Positions 1-10,700 of a stretch of 64,000 bases of DNA are shown here, piece after piece (within the stretch, counting starts at the first letter, position 1; each line of letters starts with the position of its first letter). Origin of the DNA: Liolophura sinensis (lineage: Eukaryota > Mollusca > Polyplacophora > Chitonida > Chitonidae); contig NC_088307.1 in NCBI RefSeq assembly GCF_032854445.1, forward strand, positions 23,695,953-23,759,952, written 5' to 3'. The notes beneath the pieces were generated by a model. It worked only from the letters and a program-made list of their open reading frames with translations. It did no database searches and was not told where the DNA came from. The position numbers were made by a program, and so were the translations under genes.

Positions 1-478
1 GTGACGACAGCTAGTGGACTCTCAGATTCCAAAGAATTTTACACTGCCTTTTTATTAACACATTTCTTACCGTTTACCTATTTTGTTTAACTTAATCCCA
101 GTATCTGCTGAACTCAAACTCTTACTGCTATTGACGTCCTGAATGCGATCACCTTCATACGGTGGCCCATGCACGCGGTATATGTATGACATGTTCCTTT
201 TTTCTCAACTTTTGTAATTTTTTCTTAGGTTTCCACCTGGGTGAAAAGGTTTTCACCCTGGGGAAAATCTTTTCACCCAGGTTCACACGGTTTCCAACTG
301 GGTGAAAACTAAGTCGAAACTTAAGAAAATGTTTCAAAGGTAAGAAAAATGGAAAATGTCGTAGGCCTATATAGGCCACCGTACCTTCACTTCCATCCCT
401 GTCACTGACACCGACACTCAGTGACATTCAGTGACAGTGTCAAAAAAAAAAGAAAAACAATTGAGATAATTTCGGTAC
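1..478 (-). other. Intron 1 of the S28 peptidase gene (part)
   Basis: Sequence downstream (minus strand) of the donor at 478-477. No further exon of the peptidase family was recognised, so exon 2 must lie left of the window. It contains a cluster of short inverted GGGTGAAAA motifs at 235-310, listed separately. Otherwise it is AT-rich and featureless. Confidence 0.6.
235..310. repeat. Cluster of four inverted GGGTGAAAA motifs
   Basis: Four copies of a (C)CTGGGTGAAAA-like 9-11 bp motif occur in 75 bp in alternating orientation: + at 239-247, - at 250-258, - near 270-280 and + near 299-308. The first two form a hairpin with 9-bp arms and a 2-nt GG loop. It sits in intron 1 of the S28 gene. Function is unknown. 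Confidence 0.6.
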
Positions 479-653
479 CTTGGATAAGATAACGTTGTTT
501 ATATGTTTGAGATCCATACGTGCCAAAATTGAAGTGATCAATTATCTGATCAAAATACTTTTCAACATATGGCGTCGCAGCTTGCTGACCAACAGCAAAA
601 GCTGAGTAAAGGAACACCGCGAGCAACGTTGATGTTGTGGAGTCCGCCATCAT
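479..653 (-). CDS. S28 serine peptidase (DPP7/PRCP-like), first coding exon
   Basis: This is the N-terminal exon of a family S28 peptidase, which includes dipeptidyl peptidase 2 and lysosomal Pro-X carboxypeptidase. These enzymes cleave after proline (or alanine) and act in lysosomes or outside the cell. The exon encodes two possible start methionines (653 and 650), a hydrophobic signal peptide (LLAVFLYSAFAV) and then the family's entry signature YFDQIIDHFNF...TYKQRYLIQ, which in relatives precedes the catalytic domain. The donor AAG|GTACC at 478-477 gives phase 1, so the next residue can be Asp as in relatives. The open frame continues upstream only through a GTG at 668, so an ATG start is preferred. 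The catalytic Ser, Asp and His lie in later exons outside the window. DHFNF slightly favours DPP7 over PRCP, but the exon is too short to decide. Confidence 0.85.
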
Positions 654-1056
654 TAAATTCAGCGCCACATGACTACCGCATGACCACCGATCGTCTTCCC
701 ACTAGATTATCTCCCGTCCTTTGATTTACCTGAGCTGAATTAAGATATAATTTATTCCAGAAACAACATTTATCTTAGTAATAAACACACGTGTATAGAC
801 TAAATAAACACTTGAATTCATAGCAAGTTTTCTCCACAAAGACGTTCAAAACTTTAAACCACTTCCAAATCCGCTCCCAGATGGAACTCTTCAGCCAAAG
901 GAGTTATAAAATGGTGTATCGGCCAATGTAAACAACAACCTGACAACAACCGTGAGATTTTGACAGGTTCTGAGAATATCGGGTGAAAACTTAGAGATAG
1001 CTTAACAAGGCCGTTTTCCCTCACACTCTATTGACAGTAAACATCAAGAAAAAACA
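654..1056. promoter_or_regulatory. Shared upstream gap of two divergent genes
   Basis: About 400 bp separates the start codons of the minus-strand S28 peptidase and the plus-strand ankyrin gene. Both 5'UTRs and both promoters must lie here unless upstream untranslated exons exist. No clear TATA box or known element was recognised. Head-to-head spacing below 1 kb is the usual definition of a bidirectional promoter; the function is inferred from layout only. Confidence 0.5.
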
Positions 1057-2830
1057 ATGGAGTACATATCTCCCCTATACTTGCACAAGGACACAGAAAA
1101 TCTTCTTTTGCCGGCGGCCGAAAGAGGTGACGTCGGGATGATTTTGAAACTGTTGCGAAAAAAGGCTAACGCCAACCTCACAGACGAAAACGGGAGATCG
1201 GCCTTGAGCTTAGCTGCAGCAGGTAGCTTTAATCCTCGTAATAACACGAAACAGACACAGCCAAAACGCAAACGTACATATACGTGTATGTGGCAAATTA
1301 ATTTAACTGATCTGCGCGTAAGCCGCCAAAATACTCAAAAAGTATTTGTCAAACATAATCATGTAGCATGGCCTCATGTGTTTTCGTGGTATTAATACTT
1401 TAAGCACAAGAGAAGAAGAAGCGACGCCTTTAATAGTAAAAATTGCTGGACATACTACAATCTACAGCATAAGTGGACTGCTTACCGAATTAAAGTTTAT
1501 TTTGATCCACACGATCCAATTGATCTCATGTTCAAAATTTGGCTTTTTTTTTTTTTTTTTTTGCAATGATACGAAAGTGTGAGTACCACAGAAACGTGCG
1601 TCGGAACGATGCTGTATTTGTGATGCTGCATTTGACGGTTCAGTGTACAGCACTTTAAATACTACATGGCTTAGATACTGTGCATCCATGACATTAACAC
1701 TGAGTTACCCTCCAGGCAAACCTACATGTATGCCCATTACTACACAAGGCCTACCCATATTCACTAGCTTTCATTCCATAGTCCTCTGTCCATACAGTAA
1801 CATGTCTGCTAATTCCTCAGTGTTTGCTTTCATATCAGCTGGCCAGACTGAGGCTGTCCGATTGTTGCTGGAGGCTGGAGCACAGGTCAATGCCAAGGCT
1901 TTCTCTTATGTGACACCATTACATCTGGCTACGCGAGGTGAATGTTTAAGTTGAAATCCATTTGTTTTTTTTTTAGTTTTCATATTCAGTTAAGAGAAAT
2001 GAACGGTATATACCTTCAGAGCCTAGTAGGAATTTTATATCAAAAATGCACAGATAAATGTGTTAGTCTAATACTCATTTGCCCTAATGCCTCAACTTTA
2101 ATTACATATGAAAGAGCAACTTTCTGTTCAATAATGCTCAAGGTAAAGCTAAGAGTTTTCACTGTTCTGGACCCCAAGAAAAAACATTTCATTTCTTGAG
2201 TTCTCCTTTAAGGCCACACAAATTAAAAATTTTGTTTATTTATTTGATTGGTGTTGTAAGCCGTTCTCAGGAATATTCCACTTATAAAACAGTCGCCAGC
2301 ATTATGGTTGGAGTAAACCTGCTGAGTCTGGGGGGGAAACCAACAGCCATCTGTAGGTTGCGAATAGACCTTCCCATGTGCACGTACAGCCGAAAAGGAA
2401 GCCAGCATGAGCTGAACTTGAATTATGGCCTAATGTGTACAATAAACCTGTTAAAAATGTTACTGAATTTCTTTTTTCTGTTTGCTTCATGATAATGCCT
2501 TTCTTTTTGTTCACAGGTAATCACATAGAAGTTGTGAAATTATTAATACTGAATGGTGCAGAATTAGGTGCTAGGACTCAGTCAGGGTTAAGTCCCATTG
2601 ACCTTGCCAAAGCAGGTTCTCCTCTGTGGGAGTTACTAAAGGCTGCCCAGGATGGAGACCTTCCAGGGATTGATTATGACACTGAACAGTCTGCTATTCC
2701 CGAACATGCCCTTGGAGGTTTTAAAAAGACTAAGAAAAAATCCTCAGCCAAAAAGGGGAAAAAAGGAAAAGGAAAAAAGAAAAGTGGAAAAGGGAAAAAG
2801 AAAGGAAAAGGGAAGAAGAAAAAGAAGTGA
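1057..2830 (+). CDS. Small ankyrin-repeat protein with lysine-rich tail, 3 exons, 192 aa
   Basis: Exons are 1057-1222, 1839-1937 and 2517-2830. Donors are AG|GTAGC and AG|GTGAA; acceptors are ATATCAG and TTCACAG. Both introns are phase 1 and the joined length (579 nt) is a whole number of codons ending in TGA. The start has a good context (AACAATGG). The protein shows about four ankyrin repeats: residues ~14-46, ~47-80 (LSLAAAAGQTEAVRLLLEAG across exons 1-2), ~81-113 (TPLHLATRGNHIEVVKLL across exons 2-3) and a weaker last one. A tail of about 35 residues, almost only Lys, Gly and Ser, follows, which may serve nuclear or nucleolar targeting or RNA binding. Ankyrin repeats mediate protein binding; the partner is unknown and no named family was recognised. 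It diverges from the S28 gene and converges on ZNHIT6. An ATTAAA at about 2878-2883 could be its poly(A) signal. Confidence 0.85.
1223..1838 (+). other. Intron 1 of the ankyrin gene
   Basis: A 616-bp GT-AG intron with a T-run at about 1545-1562. No other feature was recognised in it. Confidence 0.8.
2052..2215. repeat. Dispersed repeat, family G copy 1
   Basis: Shares stretches such as CATATGAAAGAGCAACT with 40190-40480, which in turn matches 47600-47790 over a segment with GGAGACAAAACTACA. Class is unknown; it ends near a CTCCTTTAA like the TTAA-type MITE termini. Confidence 0.5.
2234..2428 (-). mobile_element. SINE copy (V-SINE-like), head truncated
   Basis: Reads on the plus strand as the reverse complement of the SINE: TTTATTTGATTGGTG tail, then the TTATGGT...AAACC body and GCCAGCATGAGCTG. 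It is diverged (GTAAGCCGTTCTC in place of the consensus) and the tRNA-like head is missing. It lies in intron 2 of the ankyrin gene, antisense to it. Confidence 0.8.
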
Positions 2831-3603
2831 CACAAACTGTGGTGAATACACTGTACAGTACAAATTTATCTATTTTTATTAAAAAAACATCAGATCATTG
2901 TACTTTTCTTGTACAAAACATGTCATAATCATTATGTACATATCATATGAACATTTGAACACTGATACCCTGTCAGGAATCCAGTCAATTACAGTGTTAC
3001 ATGTATTCAGCACAAATTAACATTAAGGACTTTATTCGTGACAGTCTTACATGAAGGACCATACTTGTGTTAAATGGCATGAAATTAATGTAACATGAAA
3101 TCAGCCTTGACAGCAAGACTTGCCAGTTATCATCCATATTTACAGTGTGTTCATGTGTCAGTCCTATCATATTAAAGCCAATTCACATTGAGATGTGGGA
3201 TTTTGAACGGAACGAACTGTATCCCTGATAACGTTTTTCAGCATTTTTCAAGTGACACAATTTGCTTTATTCTGAATCACTAGCTTAAAAGAGTTTTTTG
3301 GTGAAGTTTTGTCAAGTACTTATCAGAAATTTGGCATCAAAAATATCATTTTAATGTCTTAACATTCTTATGATAGAACATTTTTACACACCAACCTTCA
3401 ACTTTTAAGTGAAATACAGTAGTATTGGAAATCTGTGCTGTAATCTCAAAATCATTAGGGTTCATTTTGATTTTATCACCATCCACTAATAGTGATAAAT
3501 GGTGATAAAATATACCACTAGCCTTTGGCAAGTCACTGACAAACTTTCCCACGTCAGATATACAGATATGCACACCACATTTGTGAAAGACAAGTGTTTG
3601 CAG

Positions 3604-3668
3604 GTATGCTTGGAGTTTAATGTTGTACTTAACAATTTTTCAGTCATATGATGACGAGAGGCATGTCT
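3604..3668. repeat. Short dispersed repeat (retroelement tail-like)
   Basis: Contains GTACTTAACAATTTTTCAGT, also present at 14510-14530. This conserved string resembles the 3' part of a further SINE or LINE family; only the tail is present. Confidence 0.4.
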
Positions 3669-4162
3669 ATATATAGTGGCAGAGCGATTCCATGCTCACC
3701 CAGTCACATTATGCTCACTCTCCGCCAACCAGTCATGTTTCCTTCTCTAAACTCTCAGTGCTGAGCACCAAGCGAGGTAGCAGCAAGTACCATTCTTAAA
3801 CTCTTTGGTATGTTGAGAGACAAGTGGTCTAAAAAAAACGTCAGACTGTCCAAACCATCTACAAATTCCTAGTCAGAGACTGAAATTCAACTTGTACCTC
3901 ATGCATTCTAGTGATTGGAAGAGAACTCTTAAATAAATCTTAACTGTAATTGTAGTCTTTATTATTCATGAATAATGAGAATTGTCACAATTTGACATTT
4001 TGAGGACAGTGCAGGTGTCACGACTGAGTTCCAGGTTAAATGTAGATGACACACAGTTGCTCAGGAACTGAGTATTGTTCTAAACATGCCAGCATGTCAT
4101 TCCTTGTTTGTCCTAGTTCACACTTTCCAACCTTCAACCTTGTCAACCTTCCAGGCACCCTT

Positions 4163-4332
4163 TTCAGAGGAGTATATGCATACATTTAGGACAATGACAC
4201 TAAAAACGACTTCTTTGTGGGACTCAAGATGCATGCTTCATCAACTGCCAATTATTTCTCTACACTTCATAGTTCTCTGAGAATGTTTCACAATACTGGC
4301 TGCAGAGGTGGTTGAAGAATTAGGGTACGGGT
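4163..4332 (-). repeat. Dispersed repeat, family F copy
   Basis: Reverse complement begins CCTAATTCTTCAACC and continues with TTGTGAAACATTCTC and AGTGTAGAGAAATAAT, matching copies at 16846, 38962, 62445 and 62932. No coding content; class unknown. Confidence 0.55.
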
Positions 4333-4592
4333 ACACTCAAAATTGGCATATCATCTTGGAGAAACAGTAACGTTCCAGTCTTTTTGGTGTCAGAAGTATG
4401 TTTCAAAGTTCCAATTTTCCATGGCATTCTATGCCATTATAATTTACTGAAACAAACTGATATACCCTGTAACTTGCTTTCACTGTCATTTCACTGATGC
4501 TGGTGACTTTTAACTTCTCCGGACTCCTTATTGCTCCTTATTATATTACTCCTTATATGTACTAGTAGATTTTCCGAACTTCATACACTGTA

Positions 4593-4714
4593 TTAAGACA
4601 CATATTCTTCCAACTGCTTCTTCTGTGCAGATTCTCCCAACTTCTGCTCAGGCGCAGATTCTCCTAACTGCTGCTTGTTTGTGGATTCTCCCGACTGGCT
4701 ATGACTATCTGTGT
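4593..4714 (-). CDS. ZNHIT6: ZNHIT6 last coding exon, with GES repeats
   Basis: The acceptor GTATTTACAG is at 4716-4715; the first two bases complete the Asp codon opened by the exon at 6359-6235. It encodes 39 residues plus TAA. After TDSHSQ the sequence repeats an imperfect Q-x(1-2)-G-E-S unit three times (QSGES, QLGES, QKLGES), mirrored in DNA as a 24-30 bp tandem repeat. Human ZNHIT6 also ends in a short polar tail after a HQ pair, which supports the assignment. Confidence 0.8.
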
Positions 4715-7700
4715 CTGTAAATACAACACAAAAATAAACATCAGTGAAAAACAACGCAGTAACTCCCTTTTTCCGACAACATTGTCAATCTGGATTGCTA
4801 CCGCTATGGACAAAAGCACTGACTTAGTGCATAATTTCATTCCCATGAATTCATCATCTTTGAAACAAATGACAAATTCAGTCTGCCGTATAAATATGGC
4901 TGCGATATCACTGATATCCAGATTCAGAACAGACCACCATAAAATGTGATCTTTTAAAAATAACTTCTTCTGTTGAGAAATTTGGCATAAAAAACAATTA
5001 ATAATAGTGTTTTCTTTCTGAAAAAGCATCAGTAGAAATACCATTAAACACTGTATCTGAAAGTACCTTAACTTGTTTGGGTTTTATTAGATTTTGGGGA
5101 GGGGGTGAGGGCATAATTAATTGCAGTCAAATGTTTGCATTTTAAGGTGAGCTTGAAGTATCACGTTGATTTAGTCCTCAGTGACATCGTAACGAGTTTT
5201 TACACCTTAAGGTTCAGATCTAAATAAAAATCTTGTGACCTCTCACAATTGTGAACAAAAAAAGTGAATGTGGCATTATGGTTAAATTCCTGTTTCAGGG
5301 ATAGAGAACAGTGAATATGACATTAGTGACAACATTCTAACTCTATCAATCTATTCATAACTCCCACCTCTCAATCCAACAATTGCCTGCATTTTATTCT
5401 GTAAAAATTATCTAAATGAATGAATGAATGATTATGGCTTAACGCCACATTGGCAATTTTGCAGCCATGTCGTGGCGAGAACAGGTTTAAAACAGGAGAC
5501 AGTGAATGGTTTTCAATACAATGGAGGACACTTAACATAAAACCAAAATAGACGAACATGTTTAAAACCACTTTATAAAAGAACCAAACCTTTGATAAAA
5601 ATCGAAAACTACAATATAATTATAACTATATATAATAAGTGTATGTATATATGATTTATTTGTATATATTTATTAAGAACTATATTTTATGATATAAAAC
5701 AATGACCTTTACATAATTTATACTAGCATCGCCAGCAATGCTGTCGAATATATCGAATATAGTGCTGACTGTGCAGAACTTTTCCCGAACATGAGCAAAG
5801 TGTACACAGTCAAAAACGATATGTTTGATGCCATATTGAACATCACATCCAACATAAAAAAAATCTAAAAAAAAAAATAACGGTATTTTCAGAAACATTT
5901 TTTAGATTTCCTGATTACTGAAGCTTACATCATCTTTATGGTTCCTTTACCTTTAAGCTGTTTTAAACAACAAGTCACAAGGCTGAAAATTTGTTTCCCA
6001 CTGACAACATATGATCCCTAAACTGACAAAAATAGGCCATACTTACAGAATTCTTTGTTGAGTCTAACACATCCATATCAGAAAAATAGGTGTGATAATC
6101 GGGAAACTGTTGAAAATTACCATTAAGGGAAAGATATTCTATGATAAGCCCAATAAATAATTCTGCAGGGTCTATTGAGTTACCTCCAGGGAACATATTT
6201 TTTATGATAGCCTTACTCCCTAAGAAATTTTTACCTTGGTGTACAAAGCTGTACTGTGACAGCTGTTCAGGCAATACAACCTCCAACGTTGGGAATTCTA
6301 TGATTGTTTTCCCTTTCAAATTGTTACCAATGGTCTCCTTCATGTCCAGCTTGTGGTACCTAGGCAAATAAGGATTTGATACAGAAGATTAATCAGAGCA
6401 TATCTGTCTAAACCAGACAAGAAATCTCCAATTTCATGTGTACTTTCACTATTCTTAATAATGTACTTTGTTTCTGAGCTTTCACCCAAACTGGAGCAAA
6501 AGTGGACAATAATTTGTGAAATCTGTCTTTAAATTGAAGATTCACTCATGTTTTTATTAATTTATCATTTCTACACTTATGACAAAATGTATTTTCGCTA
6601 CGCAATATAAATATATACCTTCAAACTTAAAGGAGAAGAAAATTTAAAAATCTTAATAAACCACTGAAAAGAGTTTGCATTTCCTCGCAGGTGCATGCCA
6701 TAAAAAAAGTTGCTCAAGTTCATTAATTGTAAATAATTTCAGCGCCAAAATCCGCTGTGGGTGTCTCCATTTTGCCTAAGAATTAGTCCTGAAGTCTTCT
6801 GTGTTAGGAGGAGAATTTCTATCGGAAAGCGCCGAAATGCAGTTCGTACATTTCCAGTAGAAAATGGACGTGACCTGCCAACTGCCGGTACTTCGCGTTG
6901 CTTCGGTGATTTCCGAAGCAACGATCGGGAAAACCGGAATGACGATCGGGAAAACCGGAATGCTGGACGTAGGTTCCGAGTTTAAACGAACAAGCTGGCA
7001 GTTTGAATGACTCTCATTGGCTGAGAGGCAACACCCCCCCAGCATAAATTACAGGGTGTTAAAGATGGAGGACGCGATGGACTCGGCTATTTATGCCAGC
7101 TTTGCCGTTTTCAGATTTAAAGTGTATGGCGAGGAAAAATCGGAAAAATTGCAAAATTACGCAGGCACTACCAAATAGAAAAAAATGTGCTCTTTTCAGC
7201 CTAAAGCGCCATTTAAAAAATTTTCTTCTCCTTTAATGAAGATTTAGATTCCTAAGAATTTCATTATTAAGAAAAGTAACAGGACAATTTTCCACAGAAT
7301 CTACATTTACACACAATATTTGTTATTTGATTGGTGTTTTACACTGTACTCAAGAATATTTTACTTATATGATGGCCAGAATTATGGTGGGAAGAAATTA
7401 ACCCGCGATCATCCGCTGGTCGGCAACCGTTCCACGTACGATTGGAGAAAAAGCCAGACTGAGCATGAACTTGATTTGAACTCAAAGTGACTGCAGTGTT
7501 GAGAGGCTTCTGGGTCATTGCGCAGTGCTGGCATACTAACCACCTTGACCACAGAGGGCCCTTACACACAATAACACTATATTGTAATTATTTATTTATT
7601 TGATTGGTGTTTTACGCTGTACTCAAGAATATTTCACTTATACGATGGCGGCCAATATTATGGTGGGTGGAAACCGGGCAGAGCCTGGGGGAAACCCACG

Positions 7701-10700
7701 ACCATCCGCAGGTTGCTGGCAGACCTTCCCACGTACGGGCGGAGATGAAGCCAGCATGAGCTGGACTTGAACTCACAGTGACCGCAGTGTTGAGAGGCTT
7801 CTGGGTCATTGCACAGTGCTGGCATACTAACCACCTTGACCACAGAGGGCCCTTACACACAATAACACTATATTGTAGTTATAGTTATTTATTTATTTTA
7901 TTGGTGTTTTACGCCGTACTCAAAAATATTTCACTTATACGACAGCAGCCAACTCTTGGACTTGAACTCACAGCGACAGCATTGGTGAGAGGCTTCTGGG
8001 TCACTATGCTGCGCTAGCGAGCTAACCGACTGAGCCACGGAGGCCCCTGTAGTTATAGTTATATTATACACTGCACCTTGGTGTATTGGCACATGCTCCC
8101 TCGACCCTCATACAGATGGCACAATTCTCTGTCCCCACTCTGACAAAATCCCGCAATTTGTGTCGTATCACTGGGTCTGACTCCGTGGGGTGAAGGTAAC
8201 GCTTCAATGCCTCCTCTAATATCGTGTCCTCGCTGACTCTTTACGCAACAGAATGAAAAAAAAAAGCAATCTATTCAAATATCAATTCGAGTTTAATCAT
8301 GATTAATATCACTTTTTTTTTCAGGTGTGAGTTTTTTCTAAAGTTTTATTTGATCGTGTTTTTGGTGTTTACGCGGAATATTTCACTTATACACTGACAG
8401 CCAACATTATGGTGAGAGGAAACCGGGCAGTGCCCAGGGGAAATACAAGTCTAACCAATACGAGCCGTCAGAGCTTCTCTGTTTGGTTCAGAGCTACAGG
8501 AGTGACAAGCACATCGAATTTCTTCCGAAATGGTTTGTATGATTGTAAAAACAGATTGTCAAAGAACCCTGAGTTATTTTTTTTTTCAAGTTGCCATCCA
8601 ATTTGACCCTCAGGAGGACATGAACTTACAGAACAAGACAGAATGATTTTGTACCCCCAAAAGATAGCCGCACCTGCTCTTGCCATTTTTCATCTGAAAG
8701 TTATGAGAGGAATACAGCTAGCTGGATTTAGATTCGGCAACAATGGGAGCCACAGTCAACTAAAACCTCAAGCTTAACAGAACAAACTGACAGACAGCAA
8801 ATCTCTGTACACGAAGGCCGACATCCATATCTATATTGTACACTGCTGTATAGACAGCAAATCTCTCTACACTAACGCCGATGTCCACATTTATATTGTA
8901 CATGACTGTACAGACAGCAAATCTTTGTACACTAATGCCGATGTCCACATTTATATTGTACACCACTATATAGACAGCAGATCTCTCTACACTAACACCG
9001 ATGTCCACATTTATATTGTAGACCACTATATAGACAGCAGATCTCTCTACACTAACGCCAATGTCCACATTTATATTGTACACGACTGTACAGACAGCAG
9101 ATCTCTCTACACTAACGCCGATGTCCACATTTATATTGTACACCACTATATAGACAGCAAATCTCTCTACACTAACGCCGATGTCCACATTTATATTGTA
9201 CACCACTATATAGACAGCAGATCTCTCTACACTAACGCCGATGTCCACATTTATATTGTACACGACTGTACAGACAGCAGATCTCTTTACACTAACGCCG
9301 ATGTCCACATTTATATTGTACACCACTATATAGACAGCAAATCTCTGTACACTAATGCCGATGTCCACATTTATATTGTACATCACTATATAGACAGCAG
9401 ATCTCTCTACACTAACGCCGATGTCCACATTTATATTGTAGACCACTATATAGACAGCAGATCTCTCTACACTAACGCCAATGTCCACATTTATATTGTA
9501 CACGACTGTACAGACAGCAGATCTCTCTACACTAATGCCGATGTCCACATTTATATTGTACACCACTATATAGACAGCAAATCTCTCTACACTAATGCCG
9601 ATGTCCACATTTATATTGTACATCACTATATAGACAGCAGATCTCTCTACACTAACGCCGATGTCCACATTTATATTGTACACCACTATATAGACAGCAA
9701 ATCTCTCTACACTAACGCCGATGTCCACATTTATATTGTACACCACTACATAGACAGCAAATCTCTCTACACTAATGCCGATGTCCACATTTATATTGTA
9801 CACCACTATATAGACAGCAGATCTCTGTACACTAACGCCGATGTCCACATTTATATTGTACACCACTATATAGACAGCAGATCTCTGTACACTAACGCCA
9901 ATGTCCACATTTATATTGTACACCACTATATAGACAGCAAATCTCTCTACACTAACGCCGATGTCCACATTTATATTGTACACAGCTATATAGACAGCAA
10001 ATCTCTGTGCACTAACGCTGTTGTCCACATTTATATTGTACACCACTATATAGACAGCAAATCTCTCTACACTAACGCTGATGTCCACATTTATATTGTA
10101 CACAGCTATATAGGTATACAAGCAGGCTATTCACAGTGAGAACAATAACATTCAGTAGTCTTCACATAAAGGTGTGAATTTTTAATACCTCGGGGGAATA
10201 GAATGATATTTATTGTGAAGCGGACAGAAAGAAAGAATAGTAAGTAAATATAACATTCCGAGATATACACTTGAAATCTACAATGTAAGCAATAGTTTAC
10301 CAATCTGCATTGCCAGTGCGATTGGACATGCCTTGACAAAATCAGATTCAATGTCTGAAAACTCAGGATCTGAAATCTGGCAATAAATGCCAGTGCCATA
10401 AATCGGAACTTCAAAGTTGTCCACTATGGGTTCAAATTGATTCCATTAGAGTCCATTTAAAAAACTACACCGTTTTCATAGAAATTCCCAGGTTATTTAG
10501 GCCACCTAGACTTAGGTTGGCCATCTGTGACGTCACCTGCTGAGCGGCATCGGGGAGCTGGCTGGAGACCAGCTACATGTAACACAGTAAATCTATTGTT
10601 TTGATGGATTTAAAGTCATGATTACGTTCCTCAAAAGAAGACCTCCGACAAATATTCTGCTTTAACAGATTATTATCTCTATAATTATTTATTCATTTAT

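Larger units (their letters stand above)
1938..2516 (+). other. Intron 2 of the ankyrin gene
   Basis: A 579-bp GT-AG intron. It holds part of a dispersed repeat (about 2052-2215) and an antisense SINE copy (2234-2428), both listed separately. Confidence 0.8.
2831..4592. other. Intergenic: ankyrin gene end to ZNHIT6 end
   Basis: Tail-to-tail gap containing both 3'UTRs. Plus-strand ATTAAA at about 2878-2883 may serve the ankyrin gene. Minus-strand AATAAA (TTTATT at 3958-3963) is a possible ZNHIT6 signal, about 630 nt after its stop. A short retroelement-type tail lies at 3604-3668 and a dispersed repeat at 4163-4332. No exon was seen. Confidence 0.5.
6360..8076 (-). other. ZNHIT6: ZNHIT6 intron 8076-6360
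   Basis: A 1717-bp intron almost filled by mobile elements: three SINE copies (7886-8046, 7588-7852, 7321-7561) starting 30 bp after the donor, then a TTAA-flanked MITE (6627-7236). Confidence 0.85.

Noticed and set aside
402..668. GTG start at 668 for the S28 exon and read-through to 402
   Set aside because: ATG codons at 653 and 650 lie just downstream, and the conserved protein stops at the donor at 478; the residues after RYLIQ are intron.
5975..6234. Extension of the ZNHIT6 exon to the TGA at 5975
   Set aside because: The donor at 6234 and the phase-matched exon at 4714-4593 give a tail closer to the vertebrate protein. Kept only as a possible intron-retention form.
7612..7860. Reading frames of 60-80 codons here and at 16594, 40500, 56206, 59767 and elsewhere
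   Set aside because: They are translations of SINE copies and recur at every full-length insertion.
8760..10139. Two long reading frames (about 453 and 404 codons) on opposite strands
   Set aside because: Both are produced by the 60-bp minisatellite: the unit is divisible by three and lacks stops in these frames. Identical periodic translation on both strands is not coding behaviour.
10281..10445. Minus-strand open stretch of about 54 codons (contains DPEFSDIESDFVKACP)
   Set aside because: No family recognised, not needed by ZNHIT6 whose flanking exons join in phase without it, and the length is within chance for a 64-kb window.
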